From Hypericum androsaemum (Eukaryota > Streptophyta > Magnoliopsida > Malpighiales > Hypericaceae): DNA of 64,000 bases. A program made the position numbers and the translations under genes. The notes beneath the pieces are model-generated. The model was given only the letters and a program-made list of their open reading frames with translations, did not search any database and was not told where the DNA came from. The DNA lies in NCBI GenBank assembly GCA_963995505.1, contig OZ023196.1, positions 14,257,106 to 14,321,105 on the forward strand, written 5' to 3'. Below are positions 11,067-23,837 of this stretch, in pieces; the stretch's first letter is position 1; each line of letters opens with the position of its first letter.

Positions 11067-11951
11067 TGTTGGAAATATTAGTAATAAATTATGGTTTGAA
11101 TAAGTATATATATAAAATCGTAAATAATATAAGAGAGGAGAAAAAATATTCTTACAACCACACTTTGAGCAAAGTGTGCATATCGTCTTCTTCAAGGTGG
11201 AGGACTTCGGGTTGAATCTTCCTCTTTGATCGTCACGAATTCGGATTTAATCCTGGACGAGGCCACAGTAAGCCGTGTGCCCTTAAACTCTTATTACCCG
11301 CCTTATAGCTTCAGGCCTCCATGGGTAAGAGAGTTCCCAAGGTACAACGCTCAATCACGTGAACAATAGGAAGTACTATTGAACACCTTACGAACCTTTG
11401 AAGGTTGCAGAACTCCGACTCTATGCAAATATGAGAATGCCTATGCTAAGGGGGAGAGAGAAGAGTAGGTTGATTTTCCCAAATGAGAGAAGGAGGACTC
11501 CTTTTATAGGGTGGATTTGTGACCCCATTTAATTCTGAAATAATGGCGATCATTAATCTTCCTATTTAAACATGATCAATAAATGAGCGGTTACAGCCAT
11601 TAACACCCCCTATTAACCACGGTCAATAAATGAGTGGTTACTGGAGTCATAAATCTTGAATGCATGACGACTGGTAAAACCCGCAACACTTCGAAGCCAA
11701 TTTTCATTCACACCGAGAATTAATTTTTTTGCAAGTGTCATTCATCGCTACGAAACTGTCTCAATGTGTTTCGCAATGATCATACTGACACCCAAAAATC
11801 TAATTGGCGTGACTTATATTAGCTCAAAGTTCCTAAGAGATTATACTTAATTAGAAATCTATTTCTAATTAACCTCTTAGGCCCAATCCCAATATACACC
11901 TATATGTTGGGCAACCTCCTCGATTGAATAAAAAAATCTAATTCTCCAACA
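11067..11951 (+). mobile_element. Probable solo LTR of an LTR retrotransposon
   Basis: The block begins TGTTGGAAAT and ends ATTCTCCAACA, a short inverted terminus with TG...CA ends as in plant copia-type LTRs. The flanks AGACT (11062-11066) and AAACT (11952-11956) match at four of five positions, consistent with an aged 5-bp target duplication. A TATA-like CTTTTATAGG is at about 11503. No internal retrotransposon coding sequence adjoins it, so a solo LTR left by LTR-LTR recombination fits best. Orientation is taken from the TATA-like motif. Confidence 0.65.
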
Positions 11952-13001
11952 AAACTCTCCAACTTGTATATATTCCTATGAAATATGTACATATTTCTAG
12001 TGGAGGTGTACCATAGTTAAGAATCTAAAATAAATAATCCAACATGTATGGTATAAGGGGAAATAATTATCATAGTGGATGGTTTGCTCACTTAAAATGA
12101 AATTAAACTAGTCATTAGTAATAATATTTCACTAAGAATAATTATAAATATAACACGGCGATTACTTGGAAAAAAGGTGATCGCACAAAAAAAACGGATC
12201 ATTAATTTGATCCCAATTAGGCTTTTATTGAGGACGAAAAAAGCCGTCGATTACTTGGAAAAAAGGGAAAAAGCTGTGGAGGTCGTAGCGATGAAGCACA
12301 AGAAATCATCACGTGAAAGATTTGTCTCCGCCGTGGGATTCCCTTGTACAAATCACCCGATTTATAACAATTAATCATGCTTTAATTAGAGCGATCCAAT
12401 TTGAAATATAAAAATACTGTAGTGTTAAAATTTATTACAAATTTCTTTGTCATTATTAAAATATTATACTCAACTCAAATGATTATGGACTAGTCATCCG
12501 GATACAAGTGGTTTTGATAAGAAAAAAAATGTAATTTTACAATACCCACGAAACAGATTAAATAAAAACCTCGGTGTAACTAGTTTATAAACCTCGCTTA
12601 TAAATATGTTTTAGCTATTTGGTAGCTGTTCATATTTTGGCGATTTTAGGAGTATTTGTGTCTCATGGCAATTTTGGCGTAACTTCGTTGCAATTTTTGT
12701 TTGGAATAATACAATTATTCTTTTACAAAAAATATCAAACAAAACCTGCTTCGCTTAGAATGTTTCCCCGCAACATTAAGGTTACTCTTTAAAAAACCTC
12801 CAAAGGTAACGAATAAATACATTTAATAGTAATGAATGCAAGCTAGCTGCTGCTACTAACAAATCTTCATCAATAAATTGATTGAATTCATCGAATTGAA
12901 TAGATGAATACAAATTCGATCCATATAATCTTTAAGTTCTGACAAAATTTTATTAACAAATATTTACATGATTATGATGTTGAAATAAAAAATAGTCATA
13001 A

Positions 13002-13576
13002 AAATGTTAGGAGTTAGGACTCTATTTGCCCCTTCTGTGGCGACAAAGATGAGTCAAGTGATCATCTTTTTTTGCACTGTAAGTTCGCCTGGAGGCTGTG
13101 GAATTTCTTCACTAAAAGGGTGAGTGTTAGCTAGTGTGTTGGTCGCACGATTTGCTCGTCATTTACCTCTTGGATGGGTCTTAGGGGTGGTATGCCGGAG
13201 AAGATTTTGGTGCAAGTATGTGGAGCTTATGAAAACAAAAAAATTGTGTCATTTTCCAAGTAATGAGCTACAACCTGGAGCTTTTTTGATATTCTACCTT
13301 ATCGAGAGTCCGTGAATGAATGTTTTGGTCCGGGGCAGATAAACTTTTTGGAGACCTAGATCTCTCCCTATTTCTAGAATCATTCAATGATGTAGACTAC
13401 TAGTCCGTTTTTTGGTATGGGTGGCCTTGTATATTGTAGGGGTGATTTTGTATGTGGGTTGTCTCAGGGGCCTGTCTATGTAAAAAACCTCGCATGTGAG
13501 GTTTCAACCTCGCATGTGAGGTTCTCTGTCTATGTATATAATTCTTATTTAATTCATTTCAACTTTTCGAAAAAAT
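13002..13576 (+). mobile_element. 5'-truncated LINE (non-LTR retrotransposon) fragment
   Basis: The insert is flanked by a perfect 16-bp direct repeat, TAAAAAATAGTCATAA, at 12986-13001 and 13577-13592. Variable-length target duplications of this size are typical of LINE insertion. The 5' part encodes CPFCGDKDESSDHLFLHC and FAWRLWNFF, the zinc-binding domain found downstream of reverse transcriptase in plant LINEs (zf-RVT). Frameshifts and stops follow. Copy B of the segmental duplication lacks the insert, so it probably landed after the duplication. Confidence 0.85.
13486..13523. repeat. 20-bp tandem pair of near-palindromes
   Basis: AACCTCGCATGTGAGGTT occurs twice (13486-13503 and 13506-13523), separated by TC. 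Each unit has AACCTC/GAGGTT arms and could fold into a small hairpin. It lies in the 3' part of the LINE fragment. Confidence 0.9.
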
Positions 13577-15049
13577 TAAAAAATAGTCATAAGTTGTTGA
13601 TTCCGACGCCTCGATTTTATTTTTCCGGAAACACGGCCCACCATTCTGGAATAATAGTGCATCTTAATTCCTACAAATCGGGCCCAGTCAGAGGTCCAGC
13701 TCTTATACAAAAGGGCCATTTTTTTTATCAATTTGTACATAAAGAGGTATTTCTGTTTTGAAAAAAGGCTTAAAAATAACTTTAAAATATATTTGAAAAA
13801 AATCAAACAATTCAACCCAAAAAAATGAGAACAAAGGAAAAATATATATTTCTTAGAATCCGGATCTAGATTATCTTGATCCAGTTTCAGAAAAGCGGTC
13901 CACAATTTGGATCTTGTGGTTTATGGTCGGGTCATTGTCAAATTGTCAAATCTATTGAAATGTAACAGAATTTTTGTTGCGTTTATAATATTTTGAAATT
14001 AAGTTGAATTATAATATTTTTAACCAATTCATTAAAGTATTTGTTGGTCGTCCGAACTATTTGTATTTCACCCAATTAATTAATAGGAACCGGACATTAA
14101 TTTCTTGGTAACTTGAATGAAGTGCAAGTACAAGCAATGATAATTGATAGTAACGTCTCGAATCGAATTAGTTAAGAGTGGCCCATGAGGAAGAAAGACA
14201 TTATGTACACGTGAATTCAATTTAACTCTTTAACACTCGCGTGATACAGACAGGACAGGATCACATTTTTCATGTCCCACACGAAATATGGTTTACGTGG
14301 AAACACCATTTAAGATTGCAAGAAGCGAATAAGGTAAAATTCTAAGTAGATCACGACACACATGTATGATGTAGTATATTCTGGAAAAAAAAAGATTTCA
14401 ATATTTTTCATATATATGATGATTTTTATGTTAATTATTTTTTTGGTTGAATTCAATGAATTTCAGCATCTTTAATATATGTGTTTTAAGGAAGTGACCC
14501 AGAAGATACAATTTAGGTCAAAATACTAATCACATAATCTCCTACTAGTACACTACCAAATTGCAGAGTGAAAAAGTTGCTCGTATTAGTACAGGCATTA
14601 GTTCCGAATGTTGAATTAATCTCTGTATAAGAGATAATGATCGTTAAGAAACGATAGTCGAGATCATTTTTAACACTTGTACCAGCTTTTGTCAAGATCC
14701 TTTTCATTGCATAACGCAAGAGACTTTCTGTTATGGAGTCAACTGAAAGATAATCAACGTTTCAAACAAAACTGAATGATAATCAATTGGCTACCAACAT
14801 CGGCAAGCTCAGACAAAAGTTACGGACAATAATATAACCAATAGGCCCTTTAGACATTATCCAGTGGAGAGCAACATCTACTACATCATAATTAAGGAGG
14901 TTTCGACAGAACATCAATGTTACTTCAGGGGATCTGCAGATTGGCTAGCACTCAAAATACCAGCAGTGACAAAAGGTTGGTACCTACTGATCCATGGAAG
15001 TAAAATGATCATGTCTTACAATTCGGCCGCTTCTCCTCGCACCACAGTA

Positions 15050-15815
15050 TAGCTGATCCTTAGTGATCTTCACCATCCTAAGAGTCCTCGATAAGACTTT
15101 GAGGTCAATGAGGCTAAACAACAATTCGATGTCCGTGTAGATTCTGGGCCACGATTTCTTCTTCCAACCCTTGCTCTTCTTGCAGAGTTCCTTCATCCTC
15201 ATCCTTTTCTGGACACAAGCAAAAGTAACAGTCGGAGGTCAGACTAGATTATCGAAACCTAAAAGAGATGTCAGGAGCAGCTGAAAAATGAGCAAATGGA
15301 TACATCACAAAAAAGGGGAGCTAGGTGGTAGTTAGTCCAGCGACTCTACTTCGAGACAACCTTTCATATTCGACAACTTGTACCGAATTAGACAACGTAA
15401 GAGAAACGACATTGAGAGAATGAAAAGAAATATCCCGACATTGAGGATTATCATGCTTTGTTCTACCACGAGCATGCAACTGGAACTTGAAGTTAACACC
15501 TAATTCGGAAGTCGGTGCAGGCCAGCTAACCTTCTCAAGTAGGGAGTGAACCAGTTGAAGGGGTGTTGCAATCTGATTCTGATTCCCAAGCAGGTGAAGA
15601 ACGCCATTGGGCTTCTTCTTGTCCATCTTCAGAAAAAGATGGAAGGTAAGGATTGACGTTTCGACAAGCCTGAGAAGCGAAAACAAATAAGCATGACCGA
15701 CAATCTCATTAACCTCGCCATCTGAGCAAATATGTGTTTACAAACATGTAACGCTGCAATAATCTTTACTCTGTTGGGAAATTCTGATTCCTCCGCCTCT
15801 CTTTTTTCTCGGAAC
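15050..15815 (-). pseudogene. Truncated DUF1666 gene copy (copy A of the duplication)
   Basis: Only the last two exons of the intact gene at 38265-40556 are present. The exon 3 equivalent is 15531-15815, with ILTFHLFLKMDKKKPNGVL and a donor after LEK. The exon 4 equivalent starts at 15208, with CKKSKGWKKKSWP and IELLFSLIDLKVLSRTLR. Exon 3 is broken by about 80 bp of foreign sequence copied from the F-box gene at 45 kb (separate entry). Exon 4 is frameshifted after VKITKDQL and never reaches the usual C-terminus. There are no exons 1-2 and no promoter. It is a dead partial duplicate. Confidence 0.9.
15681..15763 (-). repeat. F-box gene exon patch inside the DUF1666 pseudogene
   Basis: The sequence matches the start of exon 2 of the F-box gene (about 45146-45232), including words such as AACAAATAAGCATGACC, CTCATTAACCTCGCCATCT and CAAATATGTGTTTACAAAC. 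The two differ by a small deletion at CTAGAG/CTGAG and by loss of the bases between two GCAG words at the F-box intron/exon boundary. The flanking DUF1666 sequence continues on both sides, so this is an inserted patch, not a rearrangement endpoint. Confidence 0.85.
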
Positions 15816-16005
15816 CTGAATAAATCCACATGAAGTCAAAAAGATTGTCAACATCAATTATGGAACAAGTCAAATCACTTCAAGGTAATTGAAAATGCAT
15901 CATTTGGAAAGAAATATAATTGAATTTTTGGAGGAATTATAACTTTCAAATACATTCAATAGTTAGAGATCATGTGGTCTATCAAGCTTATTTAGCTCAT
16001 TTATT

Positions 16006-16437
16006 TGGTCCAGAAAAGGCCATAATCTTGCAAGAAATCTGAGATGGTTGTGGATTAGGGTTATGATATTCGACTTTTGAGTATTTTTTTAAGAAGCAAA
16101 AGTGTTGGTTTTCAGTGGTGTAATTTGGTTACATTTGGCATCCTACTAAATATATTCTTTTTTAAAAATATTTCTGATATTTTTAAAGTTTCACAATATT
16201 TTAGTTTCTTTTGTTATATTAATTTTCACGTTTTGTTTACTTTTTAAAAGAATGAACTTCATAGCATTGCTAAGTTTAGAAATGTATGGAATAGTAATCA
16301 AGAGTAATTCATTAACAATTGTTCTGAGATAAAAATGTTTTTAATCTTAAAAGTGTAACAAATCTTATTTTAAAAAAATCTATAACAAAATAGTTAGGCA
16401 AAGATTAATTCATATTTTTGTAAGAGAAATAGAATAT
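16006..16437. other. Spacer between duplication copy A and the Ty3 element
   Basis: AT-rich DNA with no gene. Its last five bases, AATAT (16433-16437), are the left target duplication of the Ty3 element. Part of it (16180-16400) resembles the spacer around 10800-10990, suggesting an old unnamed repeat. Confidence 0.6.
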
Positions 16438-17739
16438 TGATGTGTGTCTAAAACACGCATTAAACGCATAGGATTTCGAGTCATTATTGCATGTTTGTCT
16501 TTAGTTTAGTATCATTTTAGTAAACATTTGAGTTTTGGGTGACTAATAAGTTCTTTGTGCTAAATTGTAGGAAAAGGAGGCAAATTTGGAAAGAATTATA
16601 CTTGGAGAAGAAGTCCTGGCAGGGACAGCTGACTTGGAAGGGTATTTTGGTCAATTTTGGAGCCGAATCAGAGGATGCATATTTGACAGACAATTGAAGA
16701 TATTTCTTTCCTCTTTCCGTGCATATAAAGAACGCCTAAATCGGATATCGAAAGAGGAAGTTATGACCAAAATACTCAAGGCTGGTCTGGCAGAATATTA
16801 TCAGCGAATATTCGGGACAATATTAGAAATTTGGTTTCTGCATCACGGAAGACTCTCGAAATGGCTTCTCTAGGTTTTTACACTTAGGAGGGCTTATATA
16901 TAACCCTCTTGACTTATTTTAGACGACATTATTCATTCCAGAGAACAAACCCTATTTTTATTTTATCTTTACCAAGACTATGAGGAACTAAACCTCTAGG
17001 TTGATTCGAGGGAGGAGACCCAGGTTTTGGTTGTGAGGATCTTGGTTATTCAATTTAATTCAGTAGCATTTACTTATTCCTTGTACTTATTATTGTTCTT
17101 GAATAGTTTTGCGGTTGTAAATTTATTCTAGAACTGATTTGCCATTGATTCTTGATTAGCGATTGCAGTTAGGAATTGAACTAGGAGCAAGGTTAATTCA
17201 GCGAGGAACGGTCGTTACCAAACTAATTAACTAGGAATAAGTAGGCTAGTTTGTAGATACCAAGGTTTTGAGTATAATCGCTAGGAGTAGGAACATCTAT
17301 TCTTAATGCTATTATCTTATAGAATAGAAATCGGTCGATATTCTGTCTATTAGGTGATAAACAACTAGTTAGGCGGTCGTTTGGCTAGTTGATTGTTGGA
17401 TGTTTGTGGTCTCTTTGCGGTTGCGGGAGATTTACACCTACTTGCTACATGTGTTAGATTATCTTTTGTGATCCAGTGATCAACCAACTTGTCGTGGTAC
17501 TCCGATCTCGAATCTGCCGCTTTTCTCTTATTGATTTCTCTACTTCTACTCTCTTTTGTGTTTGTTGATTTCGTACAACTTTGAATCCCACAAAACTCCC
17601 CTTTTTACTTTTGTGTTATTAGTTAGATTAATTGAGTATTCGACCCTCCTTGGATCCGACTCGGTATTTCCACTTTCTTGCTACTAATTAGTGAGCCGTG
17701 AATATCGGTTTATTTTGAGGGGCCTCGACACGCTCGTCA
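16438..17739 (+). repeat. 5' LTR of the Athila-type element
   Basis: This 1302-bp LTR starts TGATGTGTGTC and ends GACACGCTCGTCA. A TATA-like GCTTATATATAACC lies near 16891, followed by a long transcribed-type region. It pairs with the 3' LTR at 26059-27559, which would be almost the same length without its internal 200-bp duplication. Confidence 0.95.
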
Positions 17740-17744
17740 AAATT

Positions 17745-17762
17745 TGGCACCGTTGCCGGGGA
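17745..17762 (+). other. Primer binding site (tRNA-Asp type)
   Basis: TGGCACCGTTGCCGGGGA begins five bases after the 5' LTR. It matches the Athila-type primer site complementary to the 3' end of tRNA-Asp (TGGCGCCGTTGCCGGGGA) with one difference. Confidence 0.85.
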
Positions 17763-17794
17763 GGTTTCGATTTATTTGATTGATCTGACTCTGT

Positions 17795-19080
17795 ATGTTA
17801 ACTCGTTCTTCAGGCTTAGGTACTTTATCTCTTGACCGGGAGATTGAGAAGACTGCAAAGGCAAACCGGAAGGCCAAAAAACAAGCTATTACTTCTGGTG
17901 ATTCTACCAGTGAGGGAGACTCTACTTCTTCATCTGACACTGAAAGCACTCCTGAAGATATTTCTAACATGGCAGACCAACAGCTTACCATGAACGCCAT
18001 GACAGACAATGATGTCAACCAACAACCGTTGTGCATTATTCTTCCTGATAATATTCCTCCGTTTGAGCTCAAGTCAAGTTTGATTCATCGGCTACCCACC
18101 TTCTATGGACGAGCTGGAGAGAATGCCAACAGACATCTACAAGGAATTCACATCGCTTACTTTACTATGAAACAAGCAGGAGTCTCTACAGAATTAGTCA
18201 AGCTGATGGCTTTTCCATTCTCAGTTGAAGACAAAGCCAGGGACTGGCTATACAGTCTTAAGCCAGGATCGATAACGACTTGGGCAGAATTGCAAAAGAT
18301 ATTCTTGGATAGATACTTTTCTGCTTCTACAGTGATATCTAAAAGGAAGGAGATTAGTGGCATCACCCAGCACTCTGGCGAGACGTTGTATGAATACTGG
18401 GAGAGATTTCAACAATTGTGTTCTAGTTGTCCACAACATCAAATTGCAGAGAATCAGCTCATACAATATTTTTATGAAGGACTCCTCCCTTCAGAAAGGA
18501 GCAGGCTTGACGCTGCCAGTAGAGGTGACCTCATGGATAATACACCTGCTCAAGCAAAATAGCTGATTGAAAGGATGGCTAAAAATACACGAGGACGTTA
18601 AAGTTCAGGAGAGCAGAAAGTCAATGAAGTGGGCACTTCTAACTTAGAAGAGAGATTCAATGAACTAGAAATATTTGTGAAGTCAGCCTTCAAAAATGGC
18701 TTAGCCAAGCCAATAGTATGTGGTGTTTGCTCTATTCCAGGGCACCATTCGGAAGTATGTCCTGATGTCGAAGAAGGAGCATATGTTGTGGGTAATAGTG
18801 ATTATCAGCAAAAGAGGAAGTATGATCCATACTCCAATTACTACAACCCAGGCACAAGAGACCACCCCAATTTCAGATATGGGCCACCTCAAGGACAACC
18901 AAATCAAAGGGCACCACCTGCTTATGAAAACTCTAGGCCTGAGCCACCTCAACAACAAGCTGCTAGTTCTTCCCAATCATTGGAAGACCTTATTAAATCT
19001 TTGGCCTCAGCACCAACCAGAGTATTCAAAATCTTGCTAACCAAACTAATGCGAGTATCAAGAATGTTGAAAGGCAAGTG
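17795..19080 (+). pseudogene. gag of the Athila-type element (broken)
   Basis: The frame starts MLTRSSGLG at 17795. The retrotransposon gag domain is recognisable by FYGRAGENANRHL, DKARDWLYSL and TLYEYWERF. A CCHC zinc knuckle, CGVCSIPGHHSEVC (C-x2-C-x4-H-x4-C), follows at about 18718-18760. Two in-frame stops (TAG near 18560, TAA near 18599) interrupt it, and a frameshift near 19027 separates gag from pol, which is normally continuous in this lineage. In a working element gag forms the cytoplasmic particle that packages the RNA. Confidence 0.9.
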
Positions 19081-21819
19081 TCTCAGATTGCAGCTGATGT
19101 GAGAGAAATGAAGAATTCTCAAGGGAGACTACCATCTCAGACAGTGGTAAACTCAAGAGAGAATGCAAGTGCTATCACTTTGCGAAGTGGGAAAACTTTG
19201 GAAACAACACCTGTCCTAGAAGAGAATACTCAAGAAGAGAATAAGATAAGTGAAATTGAGAAGGAGGTGGAGAAAGAGAAGGAACCCATTAAATTGAAGC
19301 CCACGATAGAGATTCTTCCACCATTTCCTGGAAGATTTGCTAAAGCAAAGAAGGATACTGCCGAGCAAGAAATTCTGGAAACCTTTCGCAAGGTAGAAGT
19401 GAATATTCCATTGCTCGATGCCATCAAGCAAATACCGAGGTATGCAAAATTTCTTAAAGATCTCTGCACCAACAAGAAGAAGTTAGGCATGGATGACAAA
19501 GTTAGAGTGGGCAAAAATGCTTCAGCGATTATCAAAAGGAAGCTTCCCCAAAAGTGCAAGGATCCATGTATGTTCACTATTCCATGCACTATTGGAAATA
19601 TGAGAATTGAAAGAGCAATGCTTGATTTGGGAGCGTCTATTAATGTCATGCCACTGTCCATTTATAAAGTTTTGAATCTAGGTCCTTTAAAAGATACTAG
19701 AATCATAATTCAGTTGGCAGATAGGTCTAATTCTTATCTTGAAGGAGTTCTAGAAGATGTGCTTGTTAAAGTAAATGAATTCATCTTTCCTGTTGATTTT
19801 TATGTGATTGATATGGATGATGATTCTCGCTCTAATTTTTCTCACATCTTGCTTGGACGACCATTCATGAAAACTGCTAGAACCAAAATAGATGTGCATA
19901 ATGGAACTCTTTCACTCGAATTTGATGGAGAAGTAGTGACCTTTAATATATTTGATGCCATGAAGTACCCTCAAGATTCTGCAACTGCTTTTTCTATTGA
20001 TGTAATTGACCCGCTTGTCCAAGTTACTTTTGAAAGAGTATGTGTGAAGGACTCTCTAGAATGGGTGATTCAAAATTCTGCCATTGATCAAGATGCAATC
20101 ATGGAACTCGTGGAGGAAGATCAAGACACTATCATGGCTCTTTACTCACTCACAGAGGCCCCAAGAAGGTACGAGAATTCTATAATTCCTTTACCAGTTA
20201 CTAACGAACATATTCTCCCTTCTGTTGAACAGGCTCCCAAGTTAGAGTTGAAAAAGTTACCTGAGAATCTCAAGTACGTGTATCTCGGCGATAAGGACAC
20301 CCTACCAGTGATTATCTCCAAGGATCTTGCCATGTTTCAAGAGCAACAATTGATTGAAGTGCTAAGAGAATATCAAACAGCCATTAGTTGGACATTGGCA
20401 GATATAAAAGGCATCAGCCCTTCCGTATGCATGCACCGAATTCTCTTAGAAGAAAATGCCAAACCGAAGAGAGATCCACAACGAAAGTTAAACCCAGCCA
20501 TGAAGGAAGTCGTTATGAAAGAAATCATCAAGCTTCTTGAGTTGGGTATCATCTACCCCATCTCTGATAGCCAATGGGTTAGCCCAATTCATGTGGTTCC
20601 GAAGAAGACTGGACTTACTTTGGTCACGAATGAGAAGAATGAACTGATACCTATGCGAGTCCAGAATGGGTGGCGTGTTTGCATTGACTATCGCAAACTC
20701 AATGCTACAACAAGGAAATGCCACTTTCCCTTACCTTTTATTGATGAGATGTTGGAGCGACTTGCAGGTAAGCCCTATTTCTGTTTTCTTGATGGTTATT
20801 CGGGATACTATCAAATAGTAGTTGATCCAAAAGACCAAGAGAAAACTACATTCACTTGCCCATTTGGTACATTTGCTTATCGTCGTATGCCCTTTGGTTT
20901 ATGTGACGCTCTTGGTACTTTTCAACGTTGCATGATGAGTATATTTTCTGACATGATAGAGAATTGCATTGAGATTTTCATGGATGATTTTACCGTGTAC
21001 GGCGATTCTTTTAACCACTGCTTGCAGAATCTTTCAAAAGTTTTACAACGTTGTATTGAGAAAAGCCTGGTCTTGAACTACGAAAAATGCCATTTCATGG
21101 TCACCCAAGGCATTGTCCTCGGACATGTAATTTTTGAAAAAGGGATTGAAGTTGATAAAGCAAAAATTAATTTGATTTCTAATCTCCCTTATCCAACTAA
21201 TATTCGAGAAGTTAGTAGTTTTCTTGGTCATGCAGGGTTCTATCATCGTTTCATCAAAGATTTCTCCAAGATCGCTCTACCTCTGAGCAATCTTCTCAAA
21301 AATGACGTGGAATTCATTTTCAGTAAGGAGTGTAATGAAGCTTTTGATAAACTGAAGTTGTTGCTAACCACAGCCCCAATTCTGCAACCACCTAATTGGA
21401 ATCTTCCGTTTGAGATCATGACCGATACAAGTGACTATGCCGTAGGAGCTGTACTTGGACAACGAGTTGAGAAGAGCAGTCATGTCATCTATTATGCCTC
21501 GAAGACTTTGGATGGAACCCAACAAAATTACTCCACCACGGAGAAAGAATTACTTGCCATTGTTTTTGCCTTGGATAAATTTCGTTCCTACCTTTTAGGA
21601 ACAAAAGTCATTGTTTATTCTGATCATGCTGCACTCAAATATTTATTGGCAAAGAAAGAGTCTAAACCATGCTTAATTCGATGGATTCTTTTATTGCAGG
21701 AATTTCACTTGGAGATTCGAGATAAGAAGGGATCCAAAAATTTAGTAGCAGACAACCTGAGCCGCTTGGAACGTGCTGAGGAACCACTACCCATCTCAGA
21801 TGATTTTCCTGACGAATAA
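19027..21819 (+). pseudogene. pol of the Athila-type element: protease, reverse transcriptase, RNase H
   Basis: After the frameshift the open frame runs through SAITLRSGK, the protease site LDLGASINVMP, and reverse transcriptase with WRVCIDYRKLNA, YRRMPFGLCDALGTFQ and the catalytic FMDD box. RNase H follows with FEIMTDTSDYAVGAVLGQ and TTEKELLAIVFALDKFRSYL. The RT block has CDALGTFQ where relatives usually have CNAPATFQ. The frame ends at a TAA (21817-21819), after which the same frame continues into integrase, so this stop is a nonsense mutation inside pol. Confidence 0.92.
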
Positions 21820-23145
21820 CTATTCGATGTCCAAACCGAAGAACCATGGTATGCAGACCTTGTGAACTTTATTGTAACTGGTAAGACTCCTCCTGGTTTA
21901 ACGAAAGCAAAAAGGCATAAACTTCGTAGTGATGCGAAAGACTTTATTTGGGATGAACCTTTTCTGTGGAAAATTGGCAGTGATCAAGTCATTCGTCGCT
22001 GCATAGCATTACATGAATATGAGTCCATCCTGACTTATTGTCATACGTATGTATGTGGGGGTCACTTTGGTCCTAGGAGAACTGCTAGAAAAGTGCTAGA
22101 TAATGGATTCTATTGGCCTACTTTATTCCATGATGCCTATGAATTTTGCAAGAGCTGTGACCGTTGTCAGCGAGTAGGAAATATATCTCGTAGAAATGAG
22201 ATGCCTCAAGTTCTTATACTTTTCTGCAAGGTATTTGATGTGTGGGGAATTGATTTTATGGGACCTTTTCCCAGCTCTTTAGGTAACATCTATATCCTTC
22301 TTGCAGTTGATTATGTCTCGAAGTGGGTCGAAGCAAAGGCTACTCGAACTAATGATTCTAAAGTTGTTGCAGGATTTTTAAAATCTAACATCTTTAGTAG
22401 GTTTGGCATTCCACGTGCAGTCATCAGCGACCAAGGTACCCATTTCTGCAACCGCACCATAGAAGCATTAATGAAGAAATATGGCGTGCATCATCGTGTT
22501 GCTACCACGTATCACCCCCAAACCAATGGACAAGCGGAGGCATCCAATCGAGAGGTGAAACAAATATTAGAGAAAACAGTGAACCCCTCACGAAAGGATT
22601 GGAGCTTACGTTTAGACGATGCTCTTTGGGCATACCGCACAGCATACAAGACTCCAATCGGTATGTCTCCTTACCGCATAGTATTTGGAAAATTATGTCA
22701 CTTACCTGTAGAGATCGAGCATAAAGCGTACTGGGCGGTCAAGCGCTGCAACATGGATTTTCAAATGGCTGGCGAAGAATGGAAATTGCAATTGCAAGAA
22801 TTAGAGGAGATCCGTCTAGAAGCATATGAGAATGCGACGATGTACAAGGAGCGTACCAAAATCCTACATGATAAATTGCTCCTTCGCAAAAATTTTACTG
22901 TGGGTCAAAAGGTACTGTTATTCAATTTTTGATTAAAACTTATGCCTGGTAAGCTTCGATCTCGTTGGACTGGTCCGTTCATTGTGCTTCAAGTATTTCG
23001 TAATGGAGTTGTTGAAATTCAAGATTTGCACACTGACAAAATTCTTACAGTTAACGGGCATCGTTTAAAACCTTTTATTGAGAATTTTGTAGCAACTCCA
23101 GATGAGACAGCACATCTCGCGCTACCAATTTGTGCCACGGAGTAA
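21820..23145 (+). pseudogene. Integrase part of the Athila-type pol
   Basis: In the same frame as RT, it contains the HHCC zinc domain ([19 protein letters not shown], then CKSCDRCQ), the catalytic core beginning [10 protein letters not shown] with the D-D-E triad (the second D is in SDQGTHF), and the conserved [16 protein letters not shown] near 22930 cuts off the C-terminal part, which goes on with MPGKLRSRWTGPF and ends at 23145 after the GHRLKPF motif of the integrase C-terminal domain. Confidence 0.92.
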
Positions 23146-23837
23146 TTCCGAAGTACCGTCCAGCTATTGACGTTAAACAAGCGCTTATTGGGAGGCAACC
23201 CAATTTAGTTTTTCCCTTCCTAGATCTTAGTAGTTTATTTTAAAAAAATTTCTTTTTCTTTTAGTTTCTAATCGATGTCTTCTAGTTTGGCAGAAAAAAA
23301 AGAAAAAGAAAAAGGTTAAGTCGAGACGAGGAATCCACGTCACGAAGTGAACAGAAATATTCGAGAACTTTAGTTTTTCTCAACCCGGCAAAACCATCTC
23401 GCGCCGACAATCAAAAAAAAAAAATACTCGCAGCAAGGAAATTAAAATTTCTGGACAACAACCTCGCAGCGACAACAAGATGACGCCACGATGTGAACAG
23501 GGAATTCAGCCTCTTCTCGGAGCGACAAAGCTTGCCTGCGACGAAGTCGACAGAGTGTGTTGGTCCCTGACACGAGCCGAGCCACTTAAGCCAAGCCGTA
23601 GACACAAGCTTAGCTGCGAGAGATTTTTTCGGAGCCAAGTTGTCAATTTTTTTCTTCTCTATGTCCAAGATCTTCATTCCTAATTGGACTCCTACATATT
23701 TGTAACCAAATTTGGACTCTTCCTCTACATTACTCTCTTCGTCAATTATTATATATTTAATACCCTGGATGCTCAATTTAATTCATCGATTCTTTTTACA
23801 AGAATAAAAGTCCATCTCAATCCCACAATAATTTACC

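Larger units (their letters stand above)
12177..16005. repeat. Tandem segmental duplication, copy A
   Basis: This segment is collinear, in the same orientation, with copy B (about 27620-39267 after removing the copia element). Shared stretches include the block around 12200-12970 (= 27640-28430), 13593-14060 (= 28440-28990), 14090-14480 (= 37309-37690) and 14860-16005 (= 38020-39267). Copy A ends in the sequence corresponding to intron 2 of the DUF1666 gene, so it holds only the gene's last two exons. The copies differ by substitutions, small indels, a LINE insertion (A only) and a copia insertion (B only). Confidence 0.85.

Noticed and set aside
13486..13523. Repeat pair considered as a CRISPR-like or attachment structure
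   Set aside because: Only two units with a 2-bp gap, inside a LINE remnant in a plant genome; a local duplication explains it.
13576..13905. 109-residue minus-strand frame in duplication copy A
   Set aside because: The matching region of copy B has frameshifts and the sequence shows no domain; spacer DNA.
19230..19661. 143-residue antisense frame in the Athila pol
   Set aside because: Shadow of the sense pol frame, whose protease motifs are unmistakable.
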